From Lactobacillus xujianguonis (lineage in GTDB: Bacteria > Bacillota > Bacilli > Lactobacillales > Lactobacillaceae): 64,000 bases of DNA. The position numbers and the translations under genes are program-made. Where the stretch lies: NCBI RefSeq assembly GCF_004009905.1, contig NZ_ML136882.1:1-64000 (forward strand), read 5' to 3'. Shown one piece after another: positions 56,192 through 64,000 of this stretch; within the stretch, counting starts at the first letter, position 1, and every line of letters begins with the position of its first letter. The notes beneath the pieces are model-generated. The model was not told the DNA's origin, did not search any database, and saw only the letters and a list, made by a program, of their open reading frames with translations.

Positions 56192-56200
56192 CTAAGATAA

Positions 56201-56227
56201 AGGCTCACGGTTGTGAGTCTTTTTTTG
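56201..56227 (+). terminator. Terminator of tRNA-Gly copy 1
   Basis: GGCTCAC-GGTT-GTGAGTC stem followed by seven T. Confidence 0.85.
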
Positions 56228-56274
56228 TGCCTATTTTTGTTAAAAATAAAAAGTGATTTTTTTCAAAAAAGGTA

Positions 56275-56302
56275 TTGCAAAGTGAACGAGGTTTGCTATA
56301 AT
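56275..56302 (+). promoter_or_regulatory. Promoter of the second tRNA-Gly
   Basis: TTGCAA (56275-56280), 16 bp, TATAAT (56297-56302), with flanks similar to the first copy (GATTTTTTTCAAAA...GGTATT), indicating a tandem duplication. Confidence 0.75.
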
Positions 56303-56315
56303 TATATTTGTTGTT

Positions 56316-56390
56316 GCGGAAGTAGTTCAGTGGTAGAACATCACCTTGCCATGGTGGGGGTCGCGGGTTCGAATCCCGTCTTCCGCTCCA
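56316..56390 (+). tRNA. tRNA-Gly (GCC), copy 2
   Basis: The 72-nt body (56316-56387) is identical to copy 1. Here the 3' CCA is encoded (56388-56390), unlike in copy 1. Confidence 0.95.
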
Positions 56391-56397
56391 AGATAGA

Positions 56398-56426
56398 AGG
56401 CTCACCGAATGGTGAGTCTTTTTTTA
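56398..56426 (+). terminator. Terminator of tRNA-Gly copy 2
   Basis: GGCTCACC-GAAT-GGTGAGTC stem followed by seven T; tRNA-Pro begins directly after it. Confidence 0.85.
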
Positions 56427-56500
56427 CGGGAAATGGCTCAGCTTGGTAGAGCGCTGCGTTCGGGACGCAGAGGTCGCAAGTTCAAATCTTGTTTTCCCGA
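56427..56500 (+). tRNA. tRNA-Pro (CGG)
   Basis: Acceptor CGGGAAA / TTTCCCG-type pairing with discriminator A, anticodon stem CTGCG / CGCAG and loop TTCGGGA giving anticodon CGG at 56461-56463; 74 nt, CCA not encoded. It follows the tRNA-Gly terminator with no visible promoter of its own, so it probably depends on read-through. Confidence 0.93.
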
Positions 56501-56518
56501 TTATTTGAAAAGTAAAGA

Positions 56519-56546
56519 GTCTAGGTTTTACCTAGGCTTTTCTTTT
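56519..56546 (+). terminator. Terminator of tRNA-Pro
   Basis: CTAGG-TTTTA-CCTAG stem followed by a T-rich stretch. Confidence 0.65.
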
Positions 56547-56641
56547 GAGTAAAATTAGCTTACAAATAATAAGTATTATACTAGTAGAAGCTCAGTGAGT
56601 TTGTTATAATGACGTAAACCTTTTAAGGGAGTTGAAGTAAA

Positions 56642-57100
56642 ATGGCAGCCGCACAGGAAGAACAATATCAATTACTAGTTAAGCAAGCCGCCGCATTGAT
56701 TGATGGTGAAGATGATTGGATTGCTAATGTCGCTAATTTATCAGCTTTATTATTTTCAGAATTAGCTAACGTTAACTTTGCTGGAGTTTATCGTCTTAAA
56801 AATAATGAATTAATTCTTGGACCGTTTCAAGGCAAACCTGCCTGTGTCCACATTGCTCTGGGCAAGGGCGTGTGCGGGACCACGGCTCAAGCAGAACAAA
56901 CGCAAATAGTTAAAGATGTTCATCAATTTTCTGGGCATATTGCTTGTGATAGTGCTTCAAATTCAGAAATTGTGGTACCAATCTTTAAAGCAGGAAAACT
57001 TTGGGGCGTCTTTGACTTTGATTCAACTGAATTTAATAATTTTGACCAACTTGATCAAAAATATTTAGAAAAAATTGCCCAACTGATTTTTGCTCATTAA
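56642..57100 (+). CDS. msrC: GAF-domain free methionine-R-sulfoxide reductase
   Basis: 152 residues, one GAF domain. The fRMsr signature is complete: GPFQGKPACVHI, GKGVCGTTA and HIACDSASNSEIVVP, with the three cysteines used for catalysis and recycling. It reduces free methionine-R-sulfoxide, part of oxidative damage repair. TTGTTATAAT-type promoter sequence and AAGGGAG precede the ATG. Confidence 0.87.
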   Translation: MAAAQEEQYQLLVKQAAALIDGEDDWIANVANLSALLFSELANVNFAGVYRLKNNELILGPFQGKPACVHIALGKGVCGTTAQAEQTQIVKDVHQFSGHIACDSASNSEIVVPIFKAGKLWGVFDFDSTEFNNFDQLDQKYLEKIAQLIFAH

Positions 57101-57170
57101 GCTATATTGTTTTACATCTAAGGTGTAAATCACTAAAATAATGAGCGTCGATTTTTGAGGTGGTGTTAAT

Positions 57171-59651
57171 ATGGAAAATTCTTACAGTAAAAATGCTAAT
57201 CAAGTTTTAGAAATTGCACGTGAACAAGCACAGAATTTCCATCATCGATTAATTGGGACCGAGCATGTTCTGCTTGCCTTAGTAATTGAATCTGATGGTA
57301 AAGCCGGAAAGCTTTTACGTTCTTGGGGCTTAACGCCAACTAATGTCCGGGAAGAAATAGAACGTTATACTGGTTACGGTTCTGCAGCTAATACGAATTA
57401 TATGGAATTATCGCCACGTCTGACTTTGGCTTTAGATTATGCAAAAAGAGCTGCTGATCGCAATGGTGATCATGAAATTCAAACCGGTCATTTACTTTTA
57501 GGCTTAGTGGCCAGTGAACAAGTCTTATCAGCGATGATTCTTAAGAGTTTAAACGTTGATATTGAGCACTTACGGGATGATATCGAAGATATTCTGAATA
57601 TGAGTGAAGACTTTGATGATTCGAATAATTGGCGTGGGAGTGATAGTCAATCAGTGAATAGTACAAATAAAGGTAAGCGTAGTAATACACCAGTTTTGGA
57701 TGCAGCTGCGGTTGATTTGAATCAGCGCGTACGAGAAAAGAAGATCGACCCGGTGATTGGACGTGATCCAGAAATCAAACGGGTAATTCAAATTTTGTCA
57801 CGGCGGACAAAGAATAATCCTGTATTAATTGGTGAACCAGGGGTAGGTAAAACTGCTGTTGCCGAAGCCATTGCAACTGCAATTGTTAAAAAGCAAGTTC
57901 CAAGTGACTTATTGAATAAACGGGTCATGTCATTAAACCTAGCTAATTTAGTTGCCGGAACTAAATATCGTGGTGAATTTGAAGAGCGGATGAAGAAGGT
58001 CATTAACGAAGTTACCAAGGACGGTAAGATCATTTTGTTTGTTGATGAAATGCATACCTTAATTGGTGCCGGTGGTGCTGATGGCGCCATTGATGCTTCT
58101 AACATTTTGAAGCCTGCTTTAGCTCGCGGCGATATTCAAATGATTGGGGCAACGACTTTTGATGAATATCAAAAATACGTTGAAAAAGATCAAGCTTTGG
58201 CGCGGCGTTTTCAACAAGTTCGCTTGAATGAACCTTCTAAAGAAGCTACTTTGCACATTTTGGAAGGCTTACGACCAAAATATGAAAAGTTCCACCACGT
58301 TAAGATTTCTGATGCTAGTTTGAAAGATGCAATTACTTTGTCAACGCGCTACATTTCTAATCGTTACTTACCAGATAAGGCGATTGACTTAATTGATGAG
58401 GCGAGTGCAGCAGTCAAAATTAAGCATAATGCTGGTTCTAGTACTCAATTAATCCAAATTGAACAACAATTGCGGAAGGTTATTGATCAAAAAAATGAAG
58501 CTGCTGCCAGTCAGAACTTTGTCGAAGCAGCCAAATTGCAAGATAAGCAGAATAGCTTAAAAGCCCAAAGAGAACAAATTCTTAATAAACTGGATGAACA
58601 AAATAGTGCTAATGCAGTTGTTGAACCTGAAGATATCGCCAAGGTTGTTTCTTCTTGGACCGGTGTCCCAGTTACGCAAATGAAGCGGGATGAAACTAAG
58701 AAACTGGCTAAGTTAGAAGCAATTTTACATGAACGTGTAATTGGTCAGGATAAAGCAATTGCAGCAGTTTCTCGGGCAATTCGTCGTAGCCGGAGTGGGA
58801 TTAAAGATGAACATCGCCCAATTGGTTCTTTCTTATTCCTTGGTCCAACTGGGGTAGGTAAAACTGAATTAGCCAAGGCTGTCGCTGCTGCCATGTTTGG
58901 TTCAGAAGATAATATGATTCGAATCGATATGTCTGAATACATGGATGCGATTGCAACAAGTAAGTTAATTGGTTCCGCCCCTGGTTATGTTGGTTATCAA
59001 GAAGGTGGCCAATTGTCTGAACAAGTGCGCCGTCATCCATATTCTGTGGTTTTATTAGACGAAGTTGAAAAAGCTCACCCAGATGTTTTTAACTTGCTTT
59101 TGCAAGTTCTTGATGAAGGCTTTTTAACTGACTCTAAAGGACGCAAAGTTGACTTCAGAAATACTATCATTATCATGACTTCTAACTTGGGTACGCGAAA
59201 CTTGTTTGACAGTAAAGCCGTTGGCTTTAATGCTGATAATGCCGATCAAGCTAAGGCTCGAGCTGAAAAAGTTGATCAAGCGTTGAAGCAATTCTTCCGG
59301 CCAGAATTTTTAAACCGAATTGATGAGACCATTATCTTTGAAGAATTAACTAAAGAACAATTACGTCAAATTGTAACTTTGCTCACACACAAGTTAGTTG
59401 CTCGTTTGGCTGAAAAGAAAATTACTTTGAAGTTATCACGTGCTGCGCTTGATAAGATGGCCAAGGATGGCCATAACCCAGAAATGGGAGCTCGGCCATT
59501 AAGACGCGCTATTCAGAATGATATCGAAGATAAGATTGCTGAAATGTTGATTAATGGTGAATTGCAAGCTGGTGATACTTTAAAGATTGGTGCTAGTCAT
59601 GATAAGTTAAAATTTGCCATTGTTCATGCTAATGAAAAAGTTAAAAATTAG
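57171..59651 (+). CDS. clpC: ATP-dependent Clp protease ATP-binding subunit ClpC
   Basis: 826 residues. Two Clp_N repeats (about 3-140), AAA1 with GEPGVGKTAVAE (near 218), a UVR/M-domain coiled coil (about 420-475), AAA2 with GPTGVGKTELAK and VLLDEVEKAHPDV, and the C-terminal D2-small domain. The M domain marks ClpC rather than ClpA or ClpE. It feeds proteins to ClpP. No mcsAB or ctsR lies next to it, and I see no clear CtsR box in the 70 bp upstream. Confidence 0.93.
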   Translation: MENSYSKNANQVLEIAREQAQNFHHRLIGTEHVLLALVIESDGKAGKLLRSWGLTPTNVREEIERYTGYGSAANTNYMELSPRLTLALDYAKRAADRNGDHEIQTGHLLLGLVASEQVLSAMILKSLNVDIEHLRDDIEDILNMSEDFDDSNNWRGSDSQSVNSTNKGKRSNTPVLDAAAVDLNQRVREKKIDPVIGRDPEIKRVIQILSRRTKNNPVLIGEPGVGKTAVAEAIATAIVKKQVPSDLLNKRVMSLNLANLVAGTKYRGEFEERMKKVINEVTKDGKIILFVDEMHTLIGAGGADGAIDASNILKPALARGDIQMIGATTFDEYQKYVEKDQALARRFQQVRLNEPSKEATLHILEGLRPKYEKFHHVKISDASLKDAITLSTRYISNRYLPDKAIDLIDEASAAVKIKHNAGSSTQLIQIEQQLRKVIDQKNEAAASQNFVEAAKLQDKQNSLKAQREQILNKLDEQNSANAVVEPEDIAKVVSSWTGVPVTQMKRDETKKLAKLEAILHERVIGQDKAIAAVSRAIRRSRSGIKDEHRPIGSFLFLGPTGVGKTELAKAVAAAMFGSEDNMIRIDMSEYMDAIATSKLIGSAPGYVGYQEGGQLSEQVRRHPYSVVLLDEVEKAHPDVFNLLLQVLDEGFLTDSKGRKVDFRNTIIIMTSNLGTRNLFDSKAVGFNADNADQAKARAEKVDQALKQFFRPEFLNRIDETIIFEELTKEQLRQIVTLLTHKLVARLAEKKITLKLSRAALDKMAKDGHNPEMGARPLRRAIQNDIEDKIAEMLINGELQAGDTLKIGASHDKLKFAIVHANEKVKN

Positions 59652-59673
59652 TTCTGAAGAATAGCCGTCAGAT

Positions 59674-59702
59674 TTGACAAAAGTGCAATTTTACTGTATA
59701 TT
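59674..59702 (+). promoter_or_regulatory. rpoB promoter
   Basis: TTGACA (59674-59679), 17 bp, TATATT (59697-59702). It gives a leader of about 170 nt that contains a terminator-like hairpin. Confidence 0.75.
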
Positions 59703-59768
59703 AATTGCTGATTTAAAAGGCTGAATTTCAGGATTTTGCTGATCTATTGTCCAGCAAAATGATAAAGA

Positions 59769-59802
59769 GACAAAAACGACACATGTTGTTTTTGTCTTTT
59801 TT
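59769..59802 (+). terminator. Terminator-like hairpin in the rpoBC leader
   Basis: GACAAAAAC / GTTTTTGTC stem around GACACATGTT, followed by six T. It lies between the consensus promoter at 59674 and rpoB, so it either ends clpC read-through or attenuates rpoBC. Confidence 0.75.
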
Positions 59803-59879
59803 ATGCTCATAAATCCAGTTTTTTTAATTTGTAACAGAAATGTAATATTTGCTTTCTCTAACAGAAAGGATGTTTTTCC

Positions 59880-62800
59880 TTGTTAAACGGACACGTAGTG
59901 AATTACGGTAAACATCGAACAAGACGTAGTTTCTCAAAGATTAAGGAAGTATTGAAACTTCCTAACTTGACCGATGTTCAAACCCAGTCATATAAGTGGT
60001 TTCTCGACAAAGGTATTAAAGAAGTTTTCGATGATATTATGCCAATCGGTGACTTCTCAGGTAAGCTTTCATTAGAATATGTTGGCTATAAATTACAAAA
60101 GCCTAAGTACACTGTCGATGAAGCTCGTGATCATGATGCAACTTATGCTGCACCAATGCATGTAACTTTAAAATTAACTAACCAAGAAACTGGTGAAATT
60201 AAGACCCAAGATGTTTTCTTTGGTGATTTGCCATTGATGACTGAATCAGGTTCTTTCATTGTTAACGGTGCTGAAAGAGTTATCGTTTCTCAGTTGGTTA
60301 GATCTCCTGGTGTATATTACTCAGGTGAATTTGATAAGAACGGTCGCCAAATCTTTGGTACCACTGTTATTCCTAACCGTGGGGCTTGGCTTGAATATGA
60401 AACTGATGCCAAGAATGTTTCTTATGTACGTGTAGACCGGACTCGTAAGTTGCCATTGAGTGTTTTGATTAGAGCAATGGGAATCGGCTCAGATAGTGAT
60501 ATTCTTGATTTCTTTGGTCAAAGTGATACTTTGCAATTTACTTTGGACAAGGATGTACACAAGAATCCTGCTGATTCTCGGGTTGCTGAAGCCTTAAAGG
60601 ATATTTACGAACGACTTCGTCCAGGTGAACCTAAGACTACTGACTCTTCACGTTCACTTTTGTACGCAAGATTCTTTGATCCACGTCGTTATGATTTAGC
60701 TCCAGTTGGTCGTTACAAGATCAATAAGAAGCTTTCTCTTAAGAACCGTTTATACGGTCAAACTTTAGCAGAAACTTTAGCTGATCCAGATACTGGTGAA
60801 ATCATCGCTAAGAAGGGTACTGTTGTTACTCACGAAGTTATGGATAATCTTGAAAAGTACCTTGATCGTGATGACTTCAAGATGGTAACTTATGAGGCTT
60901 CTAAGGAAGGTGTTTTACCAGACCCAATTACTGTTCAAGAAATTAAGGTTTACTCAAAGGTAGATCCAGAACGTGAAGTTAAGTTAATTTCTAATGGTCA
61001 TATTGCTGATGATGTTAAGCACTTAACTCCAGCTGATGTTTTGGCTTCAATTAACTACTTCTTTGCTCTTCAAGATCAAATTGGTACGACTGATGATATC
61101 GACCACTTGGGTAACCGTCGTATTCGTCGTGTTGGTGAACTTCTTCAAAACCAATTCAGAATTGGTTTAGCAAGAATGGAACGTGTTGTTCGTGAAAGAA
61201 TGTCTATTCAAGATCCTTCAACTGTTACGCCACAACAATTGATTAACATTCGTCCAATTGTTGCAAGTATCAAGGAATTCTTTGGTTCTTCACAACTTTC
61301 ACAGTTCATGGATCAACACAACCCATTGGGTGAATTGACTCACAAACGTCGTATGTCAGCCTTAGGGCCTGGTGGTTTGACTCGTGATCGTGCCGGATAT
61401 GAAGTTCGTGACGTTCACTATACTCACTATGGTCGTTTGTGCCCAATCGAAACTCCAGAAGGTCCTAACATTGGGTTGATCAACTCACTTGCAACTTACG
61501 CAATTATTAACAAGTACGGTTTTATTGAAACTCCATACCGTCGTGTATCTTGGAAAACCCACAAGGTTACTGATAAGATCGACTACTTAACTGCTGATGT
61601 GGAAGATAACTACATCATTGCCGGTGCTAACACTCCTTTGAATGAAGATGGTTCATTTAAGGAAGACTTAATTTTAGCCCGTCATAAGGAAGATAACGTC
61701 GAAGTTTCTCCAGATAAGATTGACTACATGGACGTTATTCCAAAACAAGTTGTGTCTGTTGCTTCTGCATGTATCCCATTCCTTGAAAACGATGACTCTA
61801 ACCGTGCTTTGATGGGTGCCAACCAGCAACGTCAGGCTGCCCCATTAATTAATCCTCATGGTTCACTGGTTGGTACTGGTATGGAATACCGTGCTGCTCA
61901 CGACTCAGGTGCTGCACTTTTAGCTAAGGCTGCCGGTACAGTTGAATATGTTGATGGTCGTGAAATCAGAATTAGACGTGAAGATGGTACTTTAGACAAG
62001 TACACCCTTGAAAAATACCGTCGTTCTAACAACTCTAAGTCATACAACCAAACTCCAAATGTTAGAAAGGGCGACCAAGTAGAAGCAAGCGATGTAATTG
62101 CTAACGGTCCAACCATGGATCATGGTGAACTTGCTTTAGGTCAAAACCCATTGATTGCCTTCATGACCTGGAACATGTACAACTATGAAGATGCCATCAT
62201 GCTTTCAGAACGTTTAGTTAAGGATGATGTTTACACTTCAATCAGTATTGAAGATTACGAATCAGAAGCTCGTGATACTAAGCTTGGTCCTGAAGAAATT
62301 ACGCGTGAATTGCCAAACGTTGGTGAAGATGCTTTGAAGGATCTTGATGCTGATGGTGTTGTTCGGATCGGTGCCGAAGTTCATGATGGTGATATCTTAG
62401 TTGGTAAGGTAACTCCTAAGGGTGTGACTGAATTATCAGCTGAAGAAAGATTGTTGCACGCTATCTTTGGTGAAAAGGCACGTGAAGTTCGTGATACTTC
62501 ACTTCGTGTACCTCACGGTGGTGGCGGTATTGTCCAAGACGTTAAGGTCTACACTCGTGAAGCTGGCGATGAACTTGCACCAGGTGTTAACACCATGGTA
62601 CGTGTTTACATTGCCCAAAAGAGAAAGATTCAAGTTGGGGACAAGATGTCTGGTCGTCACGGTAACAAGGGTACTGTTGCTGCAGTTGTTCCAGAAGAAG
62701 ATATGCCATACTTGCCAGATGGTACGCCAGTAGATATTTGTTTGAACCCAATGGGTGTACCTTCACGTATGAATATCGGACAGCTTTTGGAATTGCACTT

Positions 62801-63518
62801 GGGTGCTGCTGCTCGTCAATTAGGTATTCACGTTGCCACTCCAGTATTTGATGGTGCTGATGAAGACGATGTTTGGGATACTGTTCGTGAAGCCGGCGTT
62901 GATAAAGACGGTAAGACTGTCGTTTATGATGGTCGGACTGGTGAACCATTCCACAACCGTGTTTCAGTTGGTGTCATGCACTACTTGAAGCTTACTCACA
63001 TGGTTGACGATAAGATTCACGCTCGTTCAATTGGGCCTTACTCATTGGTTACTCAACAACCACTTGGTGGTAAAGCACAATTCGGTGGTCAGCGTTTTGG
63101 TGAAATGGAAGTTTGGGCTCTTGAAGCTTATGGTGCAGCTTACACATTGCAAGAAATCTTGACTTACAAGTCAGATGACGTTGTCGGTCGTGTAAGAGCA
63201 TATGAAGCTATTGTCAAGGGCGAACGTATTCCTAAGCCAGGTGTTCCTGAATCATTCCGTGTTCTTGTTAAGGAATTACAATCTTTAGGTTTGGACATTC
63301 GGGTGCTTGATTTAGATCACAACGAAATTGAATTGCGTGATATGGATGACGATTCAAATGAACATTTGAATATCGATACTTTGTCACGGATGGCAGAAGA
63401 ACAACAAAAGAAGAAGTTAGCCGAAGAAACTGATAAATCAGAAGATAAGGAAAAGAAAACTGAAGATAAACCTGAAGAAGCTCCAGTAGACAAGTCCGAC
63501 GATAAAGTTTCTAAATAG
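59880..63518 (+). CDS. rpoB: RNA polymerase beta subunit
   Basis: 1212 residues, start TTG with AAAGGAT upstream. All conserved blocks appear: the rifampicin region ([22 protein letters not shown], about 475-500), [26 protein letters not shown] near 923, and the C-terminal anchor [18 protein letters not shown]. The rifampicin-site residues D, H and S visible here ([16 protein letters not shown]) are the sensitive type. The last 50 residues are an acidic/lysine-rich tail. Confidence 0.97.
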   Translation: MLNGHVVNYGKHRTRRSFSKIKEVLKLPNLTDVQTQSYKWFLDKGIKEVFDDIMPIGDFSGKLSLEYVGYKLQKPKYTVDEARDHDATYAAPMHVTLKLTNQETGEIKTQDVFFGDLPLMTESGSFIVNGAERVIVSQLVRSPGVYYSGEFDKNGRQIFGTTVIPNRGAWLEYETDAKNVSYVRVDRTRKLPLSVLIRAMGIGSDSDILDFFGQSDTLQFTLDKDVHKNPADSRVAEALKDIYERLRPGEPKTTDSSRSLLYARFFDPRRYDLAPVGRYKINKKLSLKNRLYGQTLAETLADPDTGEIIAKKGTVVTHEVMDNLEKYLDRDDFKMVTYEASKEGVLPDPITVQEIKVYSKVDPEREVKLISNGHIADDVKHLTPADVLASINYFFALQDQIGTTDDIDHLGNRRIRRVGELLQNQFRIGLARMERVVRERMSIQDPSTVTPQQLINIRPIVASIKEFFGSSQLSQFMDQHNPLGELTHKRRMSALGPGGLTRDRAGYEVRDVHYTHYGRLCPIETPEGPNIGLINSLATYAIINKYGFIETPYRRVSWKTHKVTDKIDYLTADVEDNYIIAGANTPLNEDGSFKEDLILARHKEDNVEVSPDKIDYMDVIPKQVVSVASACIPFLENDDSNRALMGANQQRQAAPLINPHGSLVGTGMEYRAAHDSGAALLAKAAGTVEYVDGREIRIRREDGTLDKYTLEKYRRSNNSKSYNQTPNVRKGDQVEASDVIANGPTMDHGELALGQNPLIAFMTWNMYNYEDAIMLSERLVKDDVYTSISIEDYESEARDTKLGPEEITRELPNVGEDALKDLDADGVVRIGAEVHDGDILVGKVTPKGVTELSAEERLLHAIFGEKAREVRDTSLRVPHGGGGIVQDVKVYTREAGDELAPGVNTMVRVYIAQKRKIQVGDKMSGRHGNKGTVAAVVPEEDMPYLPDGTPVDICLNPMGVPSRMNIGQLLELHLGAAARQLGIHVATPVFDGADEDDVWDTVREAGVDKDGKTVVYDGRTGEPFHNRVSVGVMHYLKLTHMVDDKIHARSIGPYSLVTQQPLGGKAQFGGQRFGEMEVWALEAYGAAYTLQEILTYKSDDVVGRVRAYEAIVKGERIPKPGVPESFRVLVKELQSLGLDIRVLDLDHNEIELRDMDDDSNEHLNIDTLSRMAEEQQKKKLAEETDKSEDKEKKTEDKPEEAPVDKSDDKVSK

Positions 63519-63521
63519 TAG

Positions 63522-64000
<479 letters not shown>

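Noticed and set aside
56120..56390. tRNA-Gly genes as the integration target of the element
   Set aside because: The identical core pair lies in lysS (46513 and 55980), not in a tRNA; the tRNAs lie outside the right end.

Overview
The window is a piece of an AT-rich Firmicutes chromosome. Gene content and order (ldh, pth, mfd, rqcP, divIC, yabR, tilS, ftsH, hslO, dusB, lysS, then clpC, rpoB, rpoC), DhaKLM with a glycerol facilitator, a proline iminopeptidase and a T-box-controlled amino acid ABC transporter point to Lactobacillus in the strict sense (acidophilus/delbrueckii group). I cannot fix the species from the sequence alone.

Layout. 0.2-4.1 kb: galU (minus) diverges from a dhaK-dhaL-dhaM-glpF operon for glycerol/dihydroxyacetone use. 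4.2-7.2 kb: a membrane-protein locus whose first gene looks broken by frameshifts, followed by a TcaA-like protein. 7.3-9.3 kb: minus-strand accessory genes (DUF4145, histidine phosphatase, matrixin-like protease). 9.5-14.8 kb: helD-like gene, then a T-box leader with a second, stem-I-less antiterminator module driving an amino acid ABC transporter and an acetyltransferase. 14.8-24.1 kb: coaA, efp, three PepSY proteins, marR with an acetyltransferase, pepI, an ABC exporter, and a PAS-domain protein under a cre-overlapped promoter. 24.3-25.5 kb: glyA, interrupted by two opposite single-base indels. 25.6-46.6 kb: mostly housekeeping genes (transporter, rpmE2, murF, cshA, acpS, alr, c-di-AMP-binding CBS protein, ldh, and the pth-to-lysS run).

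The exciting region is about 46.5-56.0 kb: a 9.5 kb integrative element inserted in the 3' end of lysS. It is bounded by a 23-bp identical core, and 11-bp TACACC-type repeats flank it on the inside. Its backbone is a Tn916-type integrase, an excisionase, a FtsK/HerA-type ATPase and an HUH endonuclease fused to a superfamily 3 helicase, the architecture of CRESS-DNA virus and pCRESS plasmid Reps. Its cargo is a three-gene cassette: a membrane protein, an EcoRI-family adenine methyltransferase, and a DUF262-HNH nuclease. This looks like a restriction/defence module of an uncommon type. Integration swapped the last codons of lysS for the element's own version and left the host's original 3' end stranded at the right end.

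56.1-64 kb: two tandem tRNA-Gly(GCC) genes with near-identical promoters and terminators, tRNA-Pro(CGG), a free methionine-R-sulfoxide reductase, clpC, rpoB and the start of rpoC. Two separate loci with frameshifts (4.2-5.8 kb and glyA) raise the question of sequencing error versus real decay.
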